From assembly GCA_947628305.1 (NCBI GenBank), contig CANQZG010000011.1:26659-90658 (forward strand): a stretch of 64,000 nucleotides of DNA, in the 5' to 3' direction. This document shows, piece after piece, positions 33,673-42,686 of the stretch (positions are counted from its first letter, which is position 1; each line of letters opens with the position of its first letter). The notes beneath the pieces were generated by a model, which was not told the DNA's origin, ran no database searches, and saw only the letters and a list, made by a program, of their open reading frames with translations. The position numbers and the translations under genes are program-made. Source of the DNA: an uncultured Muribaculaceae bacterium. GTDB taxonomy: Bacteria > Bacteroidota > Bacteroidia > Bacteroidales > Muribaculaceae.

Positions 33673-35184
33673 TCAATAAAGTGGTTTAAAACTCAACCGA
33701 TTGATTACTCCCCGCCACACGGTGTCATGCAACGAGCCGTCGGCGGCATATCCACCGAACATATAAATATAGGGGCAGTCCCACTGCGTCACAGGAGCAA
33801 CCGCGCGTGATGCCGATGTCAGCTTCATGACGCGATACCACGCGGGCAGCTTGACCGATTCCATCGGCTTCCATACATTCGCTCCCGAGCGGGCATGCAT
33901 GACCGTCTCAAACACAAGAGCCTGCGCATCACTGAACGCTGGTATATATCCGGGCAACTGTAATAACTGACCCGCCTTGCTCCAATGCATGCCTTGGTCG
34001 ATGGTCATGTACACGTCCTTGTGCACCTCACCGTCCCTGTCACGGCCGCCCATGGCGATTATGGTGGAAAATTTTGTCGCTTTCCAGTTGTTACTGTTGA
34101 CCCTGAATGAATAATACGGCAATATCGACATCCCTTCGAGGGCAGGAAGTTTGTCGCTTAACCTTGCCCATGATGAGCCGTCATATCCCCATGCGTCACC
34201 ACGGACAATGCCTTCGGCATCACGCCCTCCGGCCATTACAGCGAACATCCCGGTGCTCCATTCATTTGTGAACTTAAGCATCGTGCTCGTTCCTGACACC
34301 GGGAATGTATCGGCCACGGGCATCTCGGTCGACGCCGGGTAGGTGACCATCAGATAAGAACCGTCAGAAGTCTTTCGATTCCCGAGTATCACATTGCCGT
34401 AAGCCCCGTATATGTAACCCATCGACACACCTGTCGATGCCCAGTTGGCGGCAAAATCATCCGAGGTGTACAACATCCCGTCTCCGCCTACAATATAAAG
34501 GGCGTCATCCGAGGCTGTGAAACTGTTGACATCGGCCCCGGCCGGCAGCGTGGCATTGGTTATAATCCAGTTGTTATCCCCGGGATTGGATGTCACGGCC
34601 ACCGTGGCCGCCGTGCCGTCAGAGGCAAGGACGACAGCCTGACCGTTAAAATCGACAGCCTTTTGCTTCGTGACAATTCCGAGCGAGGTAGGCAGGTCAC
34701 GCTTTGCCAGTTCATTCCAATACAACGAGTCAGGCTCCATCTCATGGACATTGACCTTAACCTTGTAATCACGCACGACAGTTTTATCGTAAGAAGTTAT
34801 GCGCACAGTCACAGGCCCGTTGCTGAAATCAATGCTGTCATTGGGATTGGTCAGATAATTGATTGTGGTGTCGTTCTGCCCCACACGGCTCATGGTTATA
34901 TCGACCCCGCTCACCATAGATGTGTTTATCGTGACAAGAAGACGGTTGATTTTAGTGCCCTTTGGAAGAGAGTCGGCATTGTATATGAGCGCATTGTTGA
35001 GGTCAATCGAGAAGAAAACCGAGTCGAGGTTGGCCAGGACACTGTCATCCTCCTGCAGAGAGAACCCTGTCACCGCAACATTGTCATATTGCAGCGTCTC
35101 GGTCTCTATAGGGTCGGAATTACATCCGATTGCAATCGTGGCGATAATCGCCACAATCAGATATATAGGGCATTTTTTAGTCAT
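33673..35184 (-). CDS. DUF6242 family lipoprotein
   Basis: Protein of 503 residues. The lipoprotein signal ends IAIGC (Cys21). An N-terminal beta domain (about 35-150) with DSVFFSIDLNNALIYNADSL and VTINTSMVSGVDITMSRVGQ is followed by a beta-propeller with kelch-like blades (VVLASDGTAATVAV, LYIVGGDGMLYTSDDFAA, FAVMAGGRDAEGIVRGDAWG, IIAMGGRDRDGEVHKDVYMT, IYMFGGYAADGSLHDTVWRG). This matches the DUF6242 family of Bacteroides surface or periplasmic lipoproteins, whose role is unknown. It is a single gene with a promoter box at 35251-35258. Confidence 0.85.
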   Translation of the reverse strand: MTKKCPIYLIVAIIATIAIGCNSDPIETETLQYDNVAVTGFSLQEDDSVLANLDSVFFSIDLNNALIYNADSLPKGTKINRLLVTINTSMVSGVDITMSRVGQNDTTINYLTNPNDSIDFSNGPVTVRITSYDKTVVRDYKVKVNVHEMEPDSLYWNELAKRDLPTSLGIVTKQKAVDFNGQAVVLASDGTAATVAVTSNPGDNNWIITNATLPAGADVNSFTASDDALYIVGGDGMLYTSDDFAANWASTGVSMGYIYGAYGNVILGNRKTSDGSYLMVTYPASTEMPVADTFPVSGTSTMLKFTNEWSTGMFAVMAGGRDAEGIVRGDAWGYDGSSWARLSDKLPALEGMSILPYYSFRVNSNNWKATKFSTIIAMGGRDRDGEVHKDVYMTIDQGMHWSKAGQLLQLPGYIPAFSDAQALVFETVMHARSGANVWKPMESVKLPAWYRVMKLTSASRAVAPVTQWDCPYIYMFGGYAADGSLHDTVWRGVINRLSFKPLY

Positions 35185-35250
35185 AATGTCTTCGGTTCAG
35201 GAGTCATGTATGAGAAATCATCTTGACTTCAATGAATATTTTTCAACGTG

Positions 35251-35279
35251 CAAAGTTAACAACATTTTCATTAACTCAA
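35251..35279 (-). promoter_or_regulatory. Promoter of the DUF6242 gene
   Basis: Minus-strand TTG (35279-35277), 18-base spacer, TAACTTTG (35258-35251). The -7 box is a full match, and the leader is about 63 bases. Confidence 0.5.
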
Positions 35280-35500
35280 CACGCCATACAGTTAAAATTC
35301 GTCATTTCGCGCCATTGCATCGCAAATTTACAAATTCCACCGCGACACCCCACCCCGCCCGTCCCAAATAATAGACAGACACCATCCACCACCTCTTTTT
35401 TATGAATTGTTAACACACTCTCGTATCAGACTTAGAGTATGCTCCGCCGTTTTGCGTCCGAAAGGTGTTGCAAAAATTCCCTAAAATCGGTTTGAATCAG

Positions 35501-35583
35501 GTAGGGTTCAGCCATGGCTGAACCGAAACGTATTGAAAATCAGCAATGATACAATCGGCGGTGCGGCCATGGCCGCACCCTAC
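35501..35583. repeat. REPIN-like pair of inverted palindromes
   Basis: Two perfect 20-base palindromes, GGTTCAGCC-ATGGCTGAACC (35505-35524) and GGTGCGGCC-ATGGCCGCACC (35560-35579), lie in opposite orientation inside an outer inverted repeat GTAGGG (35501-35506)/CCCTAC (35578-35583). Brought to the same orientation, the two differ at positions that change in matched pairs, so base pairing is kept. The unit starts 18 bases after the ribD stop and can also act as a terminator of that operon. Confidence 0.75.
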
Positions 35584-35600
35584 CGCTTACATGCAATTCA

Positions 35601-36647
35601 TCAAATCACATTAAGAGTATGTTTAGTTTTGCGGATGATTGTGTCGCCGTTCAGTTGAAATGTGCCATCGGGTAGCATGGGGGCTTTCACACGGCCCTGT
35701 TCCCCAAATTCACGGGGCGAGACCTCGACACGCACTGCATCCCACAAAGAGGTGTCGATAAATGAACGCAGAAGGGTCGCACCCCCCTCCACAAGGACCG
35801 ATGTTATGCCCCTGGCGTAAAGTTCGGCAAGCACACGGCCGAGGTCATGAGGGTCAACCGCAACCTTTTCGGCTGCAATCCCCTTCCTGCATGTAGTCGA
35901 AAAATAGATGACACGCTGATTCTGTAACAGTCGGTTGTCAACAGGGATTCTCCCCTCCCGGTCAAGAATGACCGGCACAGGGTCGTGACCCACGCCCCAT
36001 CCACGCAAAGTAAGCCCCGGTTCATCGCCAAGGACAGTGCCGCTGCCCACCATGATAGCGTCATGCAACGAACGCTCCCGGTTGACAAGAACCGATGTCA
36101 CGGGTGTCGATATTTTAGCGGACAATTCTCCCGGCATGCGTTTGAAATCCAAGTAACCGTCGGCCGATTGCGCCCATTTAAGCGTAACGTATGGACGATG
36201 CTGTGTATGGGCGGTGATAAACTTGTGATTCAAGCATCGGCACTCCTCCTCAAGGACACCGACGGTGACATCGACACCCGCATCCCGAAGCATTGCGACA
36301 CCCCGTCCGCTCACCTTATCAAACGGGTCGAGCGAGCCGACAACAACACGCGGGATTCCACAATCAATCAGCAACCGGGCGCACGGAGGGGTCTTGCCAT
36401 AATGGGAACACGGCTCAAGCGTGACATATATTGTCGATTCAGACAACAACGAGCAGTCCCTGACCGATGCGACAGCATTGACCTCGGCATGTCCCTCGCC
36501 ACAACGGCGATGCCACCCCTCCCCTATGATTTTACCGTCATGGACTATGACAGCACCTACCATGGGATTGGGCGAAGCATTACCCTCGCCATTGCGGGCA
36601 AGCTGCAACGCCCTGGCCATAAACCTCTTGTCAACGTCTTTCATCAT
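35601..36647 (-). CDS. ribD: Bifunctional riboflavin biosynthesis deaminase/reductase
   Basis: Protein of 348 residues starting at the ATG at 36647, which overlaps the ispG stop by one base (TGATG). The deaminase domain (about 1-145) has the zinc motifs GHAEVNAV and PCSHYGKTPPCARLL; the reductase domain (about 150-345) has TLKWAQSADGYLDF and SVLVEGGATLLRSFID. RibD carries out the second and third steps from GTP to riboflavin in the cytoplasm. It is the last gene of the long leftward run. Its final codons (RKTKHTLNVI) include a 17-base sequence identical to an intergenic repeat at 53431-53447. Confidence 0.95.
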   Translation of the reverse strand: MMKDVDKRFMARALQLARNGEGNASPNPMVGAVIVHDGKIIGEGWHRRCGEGHAEVNAVASVRDCSLLSESTIYVTLEPCSHYGKTPPCARLLIDCGIPRVVVGSLDPFDKVSGRGVAMLRDAGVDVTVGVLEEECRCLNHKFITAHTQHRPYVTLKWAQSADGYLDFKRMPGELSAKISTPVTSVLVNRERSLHDAIMVGSGTVLGDEPGLTLRGWGVGHDPVPVILDREGRIPVDNRLLQNQRVIYFSTTCRKGIAAEKVAVDPHDLGRVLAELYARGITSVLVEGGATLLRSFIDTSLWDAVRVEVSPREFGEQGRVKAPMLPDGTFQLNGDTIIRKTKHTLNVI

Positions 36648-38308
36648 CACGCCTCTTTTTCTCGCCAAACGCCTTCCGCTCTCAGGAATGCGACCAACCT
36701 CGGAATCGCTTCTTCGGCGGGGATATTACGTTCAACTGGGACTTTCCCTTTATATAGGGTTATTCTACCGACACCCGCGCCGACATATCCGTAATCGGCA
36801 TCAGCCATTTCACCGGGACCGTTGACGATACATCCCATTACACCGATTTTCAATCCTTTGAGATGGGATGTCGCATCCTTCACGGCCTTAAGTGTAGACT
36901 GCAGGTCAAACAACGTGCGCCCGCACCCCGGACACGCGATATACTCCGTCCGTGAAATCCTAAGCCTGACCGCCTGAAGGATTCCAAACGACAAACGGGA
37001 TAGTTCATCATCGGTCAGCGCGTCACTCTCGACCCACATTCCATCAGTGAAACCGTTGAGAAAAATACGCCCGAAATCAACCGCGGCACGCAACCTGACA
37101 TCATCGGCGTTTATGCCCGTATAGGCGATGTGAGGGAGCAAAGGATTTGTCACCCCCTCAGCGACAAGGCCATTGAGGGCGACAAGCAGTTCAGCCGCAG
37201 GATTGGGGTGACGGCTCGTCAGCACCACGGGAATTTCAGGATTATCCATAATCATCCCGATTGCTTCACTCCAGCATGCAGCGTCAACCGCCACCGTGTC
37301 ATCGCAGTCTGCGAACAAGTCAGGCATCGCATCCCGGCCATAATCCGATTTTTTATGCGTACCCATGACAACAGGGGCGCGCATCGGCTGACATTCACGC
37401 GATACTGTCTCAACCGCAGGCAATGCCGGGGCATCGGCAAACGATGATATATACTCCACAAGTGATTTCGCCACAGGAATCTCGTTTTCAGGCGGTTCGC
37501 TAAGTGACACACGTATCGTGTCACCGATGCCTTCGGCGAGTAGAGCACCGATACCGACAGCCGATTTCACACGGCCGTCCTCACCGTCCCCGGCCTCGGT
37601 GACACCAAGGTGCAACGGGAAAAACATCCCCTCGTCATCCATGGCCTTTACAAGCAGCCGCACCGTCTCGACCATAACTGTTACATTGGAGGCCTTGATT
37701 GAAATCACAACATCCTTGAAATCCCGTTTACGGCATATACGCAGGAACTCCATCGCGCTTTCCACCATACCGGCGGGAGTGTCACCATAACGACTCATTA
37801 TACGGTCGGACAATGAGCCATGATTCACCCCTATACGTATCGCCGTTGAATTCTCCCGACACAGTTCCAGGAACGGCGTGACGGCCTCGTCAAGACGCTC
37901 AAGTTCACGGGCATACTCCTCATCGGTGTACTCAAGATGACGGAACGTGCGACCCGGGTCAACAAAATTACCCGGGTTGATGCGCACTTTCTCCACCTGT
38001 GAGGCCGCCGCAAACGCCGCTTTCGGATTAAAATGGATGTCGGCGACCAACGGGACATCGATGCCCGCTTCACGCAAACGCCGTCGAATCTCACCGATAT
38101 TGTCAGCCTCGCGCACTCCCTGGGCCGTGAGCCTGACAATATCGCCTCCGGCCATCGATATCGCCTTGCACTGGGCGACGGAGCCATCGGTGTCCATCGT
38201 AGAGGTATTGGTCATCGACTGAACCCTCACCGGGTTATCTCCGCCGATTCCCACTCCGCCGACATTCACGACCGATGTCCTTCGGCGATGGTAATTGAAA
38301 TCTCTCAT
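36647..38308 (-). CDS. ispG: (E)-4-hydroxy-3-methylbut-2-enyl-diphosphate synthase, long form
   Basis: Protein of 553 residues from the ATG at 38308. The N-terminal TIM barrel has VRVQSMTNTSTMDTDGSVAQ and VPLVADIHFNPKAA. The C-terminal reductase domain has the [4Fe-4S] ligands in CPGCGRTLFDL and GCIVNGPGEMADADYGYVG. The extra central domain, giving more than 550 residues rather than about 370, is the normal Bacteroidetes/Chlamydia/plant form. It makes HMBPP in the MEP isoprenoid pathway. The start overlaps the purE stop by one base, and the stop overlaps the ribD start by one base, so three genes are translationally coupled. Confidence 0.95.
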   Translation of the reverse strand: MRDFNYHRRRTSVVNVGGVGIGGDNPVRVQSMTNTSTMDTDGSVAQCKAISMAGGDIVRLTAQGVREADNIGEIRRRLREAGIDVPLVADIHFNPKAAFAAASQVEKVRINPGNFVDPGRTFRHLEYTDEEYARELERLDEAVTPFLELCRENSTAIRIGVNHGSLSDRIMSRYGDTPAGMVESAMEFLRICRKRDFKDVVISIKASNVTVMVETVRLLVKAMDDEGMFFPLHLGVTEAGDGEDGRVKSAVGIGALLAEGIGDTIRVSLSEPPENEIPVAKSLVEYISSFADAPALPAVETVSRECQPMRAPVVMGTHKKSDYGRDAMPDLFADCDDTVAVDAACWSEAIGMIMDNPEIPVVLTSRHPNPAAELLVALNGLVAEGVTNPLLPHIAYTGINADDVRLRAAVDFGRIFLNGFTDGMWVESDALTDDELSRLSFGILQAVRLRISRTEYIACPGCGRTLFDLQSTLKAVKDATSHLKGLKIGVMGCIVNGPGEMADADYGYVGAGVGRITLYKGKVPVERNIPAEEAIPRLVAFLRAEGVWREKEA

Positions 38309-38814
38309 CAATTAGTCTTGAATTTATATTTCACTTCCTTCAGGTCGGCATTGGCCTTGACAATCTTCTCTACAAGACCGGCACGGTAAGCTTCAAAGCG
38401 TCCGGCGATTCCCTCGTCACTCAACGCGAGAATCTGCACAGCGAGAATAGCGGCGTTAAGGCCTCCGTTGATTCCCACTGTCGCCACCGACACCCCAGGA
38501 GGCATCTGGACTATAGAGAGGAGGGCATCTCGTCCGTCAAGGGTTGAATTTATCGGAATTCCGATTACAGGCACGGTCGTCATCGCGGCGATTACGCCGG
38601 GCAATGCAGCCGCCATACCGGCCGCCGCGATAATGACCTTGATTCCGCGTTCTTTGGCATTACGGGCGAACGATTCCACCTCGGCAGGAGTCCTATGGGC
38701 CGACAGCGCGTTCATTTCAAACGGGACTTCCATCGAATCAAGGAATGCCGCGGTTTTTTCAAGAATGGGAAGGTCGCTTGTGCTCCCCATGATAATGCTA
38801 ACGAGTGGTTTCAT
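38308..38814 (-). CDS. purE: N5-carboxyaminoimidazole ribonucleotide mutase
   Basis: Protein of 168 residues, the class I PurE length. It has [20 protein letters not shown], the conserved [13 protein letters not shown], and [21 protein letters not shown] with VIGIPI. It converts N5-CAIR to CAIR in purine synthesis. Its stop overlaps the ispG start by one base (TGATG). It starts 12 bases after the PAP2-like gene. Assignment is secure. Confidence 0.96.
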   Translation of the reverse strand: MKPLVSIIMGSTSDLPILEKTAAFLDSMEVPFEMNALSAHRTPAEVESFARNAKERGIKVIIAAAGMAAALPGVIAAMTTVPVIGIPINSTLDGRDALLSIVQMPPGVSVATVGINGGLNAAILAVQILALSDEGIAGRFEAYRAGLVEKIVKANADLKEVKYKFKTN

Positions 38815-38826
38815 ATTATGACTGGT

Positions 38827-39432
38827 TTATAAAGCTGTTATTAAAAACACACTGATAAATCCGTTAAAAGTTCCGGCTGCGACCTGCCACGGGGTGTGAC
38901 GTCCCAACACGATACGCGCCGTACCGAGTAATCCGGTAAGCATAATCGCGCCTGTCACCCAATAAATAATCCATGGCATCGCCACCCCGTCAAACGCGAG
39001 ACGCGACAACAACGCGACAAGTCCACCCATAGCGGCGGCGTGCGCGCTTATTTTCCACCATCGGTTGACCGTCATGTTCACAATCACAGCGAGACATCCC
39101 CCGACAGGGAAAAGCCACAGCCAGGATGGTGCACCGACACGATACAGGAAAAAAGCACACGCGATATAGGCTATAGCTGTAATTGCGTAAGGTACTGTTC
39201 GTTCAGTCCTTTCATTTAACCCTGTATCGGATATTCTTCCCAAACGGTACAGAGCGAAAATCGCCGCAATCGGTATCAATCCTGTCAACAGGAAAGAAAT
39301 CAGGACGACCATCCACTTCGTGCCCGACGGATTAAAGGCCAGGTAAGAGCACCATATCGCGCAAAAGACACCGTAGGCAGGAACCACCACGGGACTAAGC
39401 ATCGATGATATTATCGTTGAAAATCTTTCCAT
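38827..39432 (-). CDS. PAP2-like membrane protein with altered active site
   Basis: Protein of 201 residues from the ATG at 39432, with about six membrane helices. It is related to PAP2 phosphatases: KISAHAAAMGGL stands for the PSGH motif and ARIVLGRHTPWQVAAG for SRxxxxxHxxxD. The second histidine is kept, but the partner Asp is Gln, the serine before Arg is Ala, and motif one (KxxxxxxRP) is not clear, with NERTERTVPY in its place. It may act on lipid diphosphates or be a non-catalytic relative. It lies 10 bases after rpoN and 12 before purE in the long operon. Confidence 0.75.
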   Translation of the reverse strand: MERFSTIISSMLSPVVVPAYGVFCAIWCSYLAFNPSGTKWMVVLISFLLTGLIPIAAIFALYRLGRISDTGLNERTERTVPYAITAIAYIACAFFLYRVGAPSWLWLFPVGGCLAVIVNMTVNRWWKISAHAAAMGGLVALLSRLAFDGVAMPWIIYWVTGAIMLTGLLGTARIVLGRHTPWQVAAGTFNGFISVFLITAL

Positions 39433-39442
39433 TGTGTCAACT

Positions 39443-40867
39443 TTATAATTCGCGGCGCAACCTTGCGACCGGGATTCCAAGACGTTCTCGATACTTCGCC
39501 ACAGTGCGACGCGCTATCGTGTACCCACGTTTCTTCAGTCGGGCAGTGAGAGCCTCATCGCTCAACGGGGATTTATTATCCTCCCCGTCGATGATTTCGC
39601 GCAACACCGCAATGATTTCATGGGTCGATGTATCATCGTCCTCACCATGCCGTTCATTAAAGAAATGCTTCAATGGATAGACACCCCACGGAGTGCTGAC
39701 ATATTTCCCCGATGTGACACGGGAGATTACCGAAATATCGTCATCCGACACGGCGGCGACATCCTTGAGTATCATCGGTCGCAACCGCGACTCATCGCCT
39801 GTGTAAAAGAACTCCTGCTGCAACCCGACGATAGCCGACATGATACGATAAAGGGTCGCCTGACGCATTTTCAGCATTTTGATGAACGATTCGGCATCGT
39901 CACGCCGTGTCTTTATAAAAGTCTCAGCCTCCCGTTGACGTGACGACGGGACATCACCACCCCCGGTGACATCCTTGGTAAACGTCTCCTCAATCTGCAA
40001 TTCGGGAAGATTGTTCAACAACGTGAGAGTCAATTTGTCACCATCGACATCCACATTGAAATCGGGATACACCCGCATGGCGGTGTCCGCGTCATTATCA
40101 TCAAGCGCACTTCCCGGCTTGGGATTTAAAGAGCGGATGACATCAGTCGCACGTTTCAGCGCAGAGGAATCAACCCCAAGAGCCGACCGCAGACGGTCAT
40201 AGTGTTTGAGCGAAAATAAATCAAAATAATGGGACAATATATCTCGTGCCAACTTGACGTCATCCGTTTGTGGCAGACGCCTGACCTGCAGCAGCAGACA
40301 GTCACGTAAATCAACCGCCCCCACCCCCGGAGGGTCGAGAGACCTGACAACATCAAATATCGCACGCAATCGGTCGTCGGAAAAATCGATGCCAAGTTTC
40401 ACCGCAACATCATCACCTATCGACACCAACGGCCTTGTCATATAACCGTTGTCATCTATATTGCCGATTAGATACCGTGCCACCTCTATCTCCTGTGGAG
40501 AAAGGCCGGTGTGACCGAGCTGTTCCATCAACGTCTCATAGATATTATGCCCGGCCGAGACAGCGGTCGGTTCATAATAACGGTCATCAACGCGATGGTT
40601 TCTCGCTTCAAGACGATAGGACGGCATGTCATCATCCTTATAGTCGGCCAACTGCATCTCCTCGGCGCTTTCATTAAAGACAGATTCATCGTCAGACATA
40701 TCGCCGACATCAGCGACCTCCAGTGCCGGATTGTCATCAAGCTCACGACGAACCTCCTCCTCGATTTCAGGCCCGTTCATCTCAAGCATCCTGACAAACC
40801 GCACCTGCAACGGCGACAGGGTCTGCTGCTGCCTTAACGCGAGTGTCTGCGATAAACTCTCTTTCAT
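39443..40867 (-). CDS. rpoN: RNA polymerase sigma-54 factor
   Basis: Protein of 474 residues. Region I (about 1-50) is glutamine- and leucine-rich (SLSQTLALRQQQTLSPLQVR), followed by an acidic region II (about 50-100), the core-binding domain (about 105-300) and the DNA-binding domain. The RpoN box ARRTVAKYRE lies at about 452-461. Sigma-54 directs transcription from -24/-12 promoters together with AAA+ activators. It sits 8 bases after the DUF4465 gene and 10 bases before the PAP2-like gene. No enhancer-binding activator or PTS-Ntr gene is next to it here. Confidence 0.96.
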   Translation of the reverse strand: MKESLSQTLALRQQQTLSPLQVRFVRMLEMNGPEIEEEVRRELDDNPALEVADVGDMSDDESVFNESAEEMQLADYKDDDMPSYRLEARNHRVDDRYYEPTAVSAGHNIYETLMEQLGHTGLSPQEIEVARYLIGNIDDNGYMTRPLVSIGDDVAVKLGIDFSDDRLRAIFDVVRSLDPPGVGAVDLRDCLLLQVRRLPQTDDVKLARDILSHYFDLFSLKHYDRLRSALGVDSSALKRATDVIRSLNPKPGSALDDNDADTAMRVYPDFNVDVDGDKLTLTLLNNLPELQIEETFTKDVTGGGDVPSSRQREAETFIKTRRDDAESFIKMLKMRQATLYRIMSAIVGLQQEFFYTGDESRLRPMILKDVAAVSDDDISVISRVTSGKYVSTPWGVYPLKHFFNERHGEDDDTSTHEIIAVLREIIDGEDNKSPLSDEALTARLKKRGYTIARRTVAKYRERLGIPVARLRREL

Positions 40868-40875
40868 TCAAGCGG

Positions 40876-41637
40876 TCAATTATAATAGGCTATATTGTTA
40901 ATGCAGAAATAGGATGGAGTGTTCATTCCCCACTGCGGGTCGGTGTCACTCGATTCCATCTGGAAATAGATATAATCCACTTCACCAAGTGAAGACAACG
41001 CAAATTTACTCCACTTCGCAAGGATATCGGTCCCCTTGGCAAGGTCAATGGTGACACGTCCCGTCTCCACTCCGGCCTTTACCCCTATGACATACAGTTT
41101 AAGCCATGAGGAGCTGTCGAACGCCGCGCTGAAGTCGTTCCCTTTCTTCATCACATTGTAAGCGTATGCCGAGTTGGTGACCTCGATGCTCTCGGGTCGG
41201 AAAGGGACATCCTCGAAACGTGAAATCTTGCATGAGGGAGATACCGGGATTTCATCGAGTTTCTCCTGATTGTCCCAGAAAGCAAGCATGTTCTGTGAAT
41301 AAGTGATAGCTGACCACTGGTGCTGCCACCAGTCTGACGAAGGCACTTTGTCAAAATCTGAAAAATTGCTCTGCGAGGGGCAGAATCCATTCCAAACCGG
41401 CGTTCCCCATGAAATCTCGGCCGAATGGCTGAAATTGAATCCACCAAGACCGAGTGTCGCCACAGGGTCGGTGTCGTAACATTTCGCCCAGTAACCATCA
41501 GTTGTGTACAATACCGAACATTCTTCAATATTAAACACCGAAGGCAACGGTTTATCATCATCGTCCTCACAGGCGGTGAGTGTGCCGATAACAGCGATTG
41601 TCAGGAGAGAGAGACCGATTTTTCTTAATACTTTCAT
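40876..41637 (-). CDS. DUF4465 family lipoprotein
   Basis: Protein of 253 residues. The lipoprotein signal ends GTLTAC (Cys23), followed by an acidic stretch EDDDDK. The body matches DUF4465, a beta-sandwich family of Bacteroidetes surface proteins: GYWAKCYDTD, GFNFSHSAEISWGTPVWNGF, HQWSAITYSQ, and the C-terminal MNTPSYFCINNIAY. The role is unknown; related proteins occur with cell-surface and corrinoid-binding systems. It lies 38 bases after neuB and 8 before rpoN. A short run of TTTAAAC-type heptamers fills the gap before it. Confidence 0.85.
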   Translation of the reverse strand: MKVLRKIGLSLLTIAVIGTLTACEDDDDKPLPSVFNIEECSVLYTTDGYWAKCYDTDPVATLGLGGFNFSHSAEISWGTPVWNGFCPSQSNFSDFDKVPSSDWWQHQWSAITYSQNMLAFWDNQEKLDEIPVSPSCKISRFEDVPFRPESIEVTNSAYAYNVMKKGNDFSAAFDSSSWLKLYVIGVKAGVETGRVTIDLAKGTDILAKWSKFALSSLGEVDYIYFQMESSDTDPQWGMNTPSYFCINNIAYYN

Positions 41638-41647
41638 TTTTCAACTA

Positions 41648-41675
41648 TTAAACTTTATCTTTAAACTTTAAACTT
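41648..41675. repeat. Short heptamer-like repeat between neuB and DUF4465 gene
   Basis: Four seven-base units, TTAAACT, TTATCTT, TAAACTT and TAAACTT, run head to tail in the 38-base gap. AT-rich; it may be part of a promoter or a decayed short tandem array like that at 18695. Confidence 0.45.
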
Positions 41676-42686
41676 TTACACTTCAATCAACTCGTCGCGA
41701 CCGAAATCACGCAAAGCACGGGACCCGACGACACTGTCCCAGCGCATGGGCGACACACCGTTACCGGGACGTTTGACCGTTATATTATCCTCGGTCAGTA
41801 ATTCACCGGCCTTTATATCACGGGATGCGACTATGCTCTTACGGGCGACCTCGATATTGGGACGCTCACTGTCACTGACAATCTTTTCGCCGGAACCAAG
41901 GGCGCATTCGATATTACGGATAGACTTGACCATGGCAGCGAGTTCATCGGGTTCCAGCGATGCCTTGTGGTCAGGGCCGGGCATATTCTTGTCAAGGGTG
42001 AAATGTTTCTCAATGACAGTCGCACCCATAGCGACGGCAGCGACAGGCACTTCTATCCCTACGGTGTGGTCACTGTAACCCACGCCACCGCAGCCAAGAA
42101 TGCGCAACGCGTCCATTGCACGCAGGTTTACATCACACATCGGCGTGGGATACTGGGTGTTGCAATGCAACAGGATTATATCACTGCGACCTATACCTCC
42201 ATTTTCAAGAATCCTCACAGCCGCCTCTACCTCGTCAAGTGTTGACATCCCTGTGGAAAGAATGACTCGACCGCCTTTTGATGCGATTTTACGCAGATAT
42301 GGCAAGTTGGTGATTTCTCCCGATGGAATTTTCCAGTAATCCATACCAAGGGGCACAAGTGTATCGATTGACACAAGGTCAAACGGGGTGCTCATGAATC
42401 CTATACCCTCCTGACGACATAAATCAGCAAGCCCTTCATAGTCCCCCAACGGCAGATGGATTGCACGGCACATATCAAGCTGGCTCTCCACCGCGCCGGT
42501 TGTCTCTTTCTGATATTCGGCCTTGGGGGCAAACTCCGAGATGACAAGTTCGGGGACAGCCGTCTGGAATTTCACGTAATCGGCACCGGCGCGACGCGCC
42601 TCCTTTACCATACGGCGTGCAAGCGCGAGGTCTCCATTGTGGTTCACCCCTGCCTCGGCTATTATAATGACATGTTTATTTTTCAT
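41676..42686 (-). CDS. neuB: N-acetylneuraminate/legionaminate synthase family protein
   Basis: Protein of 336 residues. The NeuB TIM barrel opens IIIAEAGVNHNGDLALARRM and includes ADYVKFQTAV, FMSTPFDLVSIDTL, KIPSGEITNLPYLRKIA, HCNTQYPTP, GYSDHTVGIEVPVAAVAMGA and EKHFTLDKNMPGPDHKASLE. A C-terminal SAF (antifreeze-like) domain follows (about 280-336). These enzymes condense phosphoenolpyruvate with an N-acyl hexose to a nonulosonic acid. Whether the product is sialic, legionaminic or another acid cannot be fixed from NeuB alone; the LegB-like neighbour points to a legionaminic-type sugar. Its start overlaps the ATP-grasp gene by 11 bases. Confidence 0.92.
   Translation of the reverse strand: MKNKHVIIIAEAGVNHNGDLALARRMVKEARRAGADYVKFQTAVPELVISEFAPKAEYQKETTGAVESQLDMCRAIHLPLGDYEGLADLCRQEGIGFMSTPFDLVSIDTLVPLGMDYWKIPSGEITNLPYLRKIASKGGRVILSTGMSTLDEVEAAVRILENGGIGRSDIILLHCNTQYPTPMCDVNLRAMDALRILGCGGVGYSDHTVGIEVPVAAVAMGATVIEKHFTLDKNMPGPDHKASLEPDELAAMVKSIRNIECALGSGEKIVSDSERPNIEVARKSIVASRDIKAGELLTEDNITVKRPGNGVSPMRWDSVVGSRALRDFGRDELIEV

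Larger units (their letters stand above)
35185..35600. other. Intergenic region between ribD and the DUF6242 gene
   Basis: These 416 bases hold the DUF6242 promoter (35251-35279) and, next to the ribD stop, a pair of inverted palindromes (35501-35583). The middle part (about 35290-35500) contains no gene or motif I recognise. Confidence 0.5.

Noticed and set aside
35985..36794. 269-codon frame opposite ribD and ispG
   Set aside because: Spans two well-supported minus-strand genes and has no protein features.
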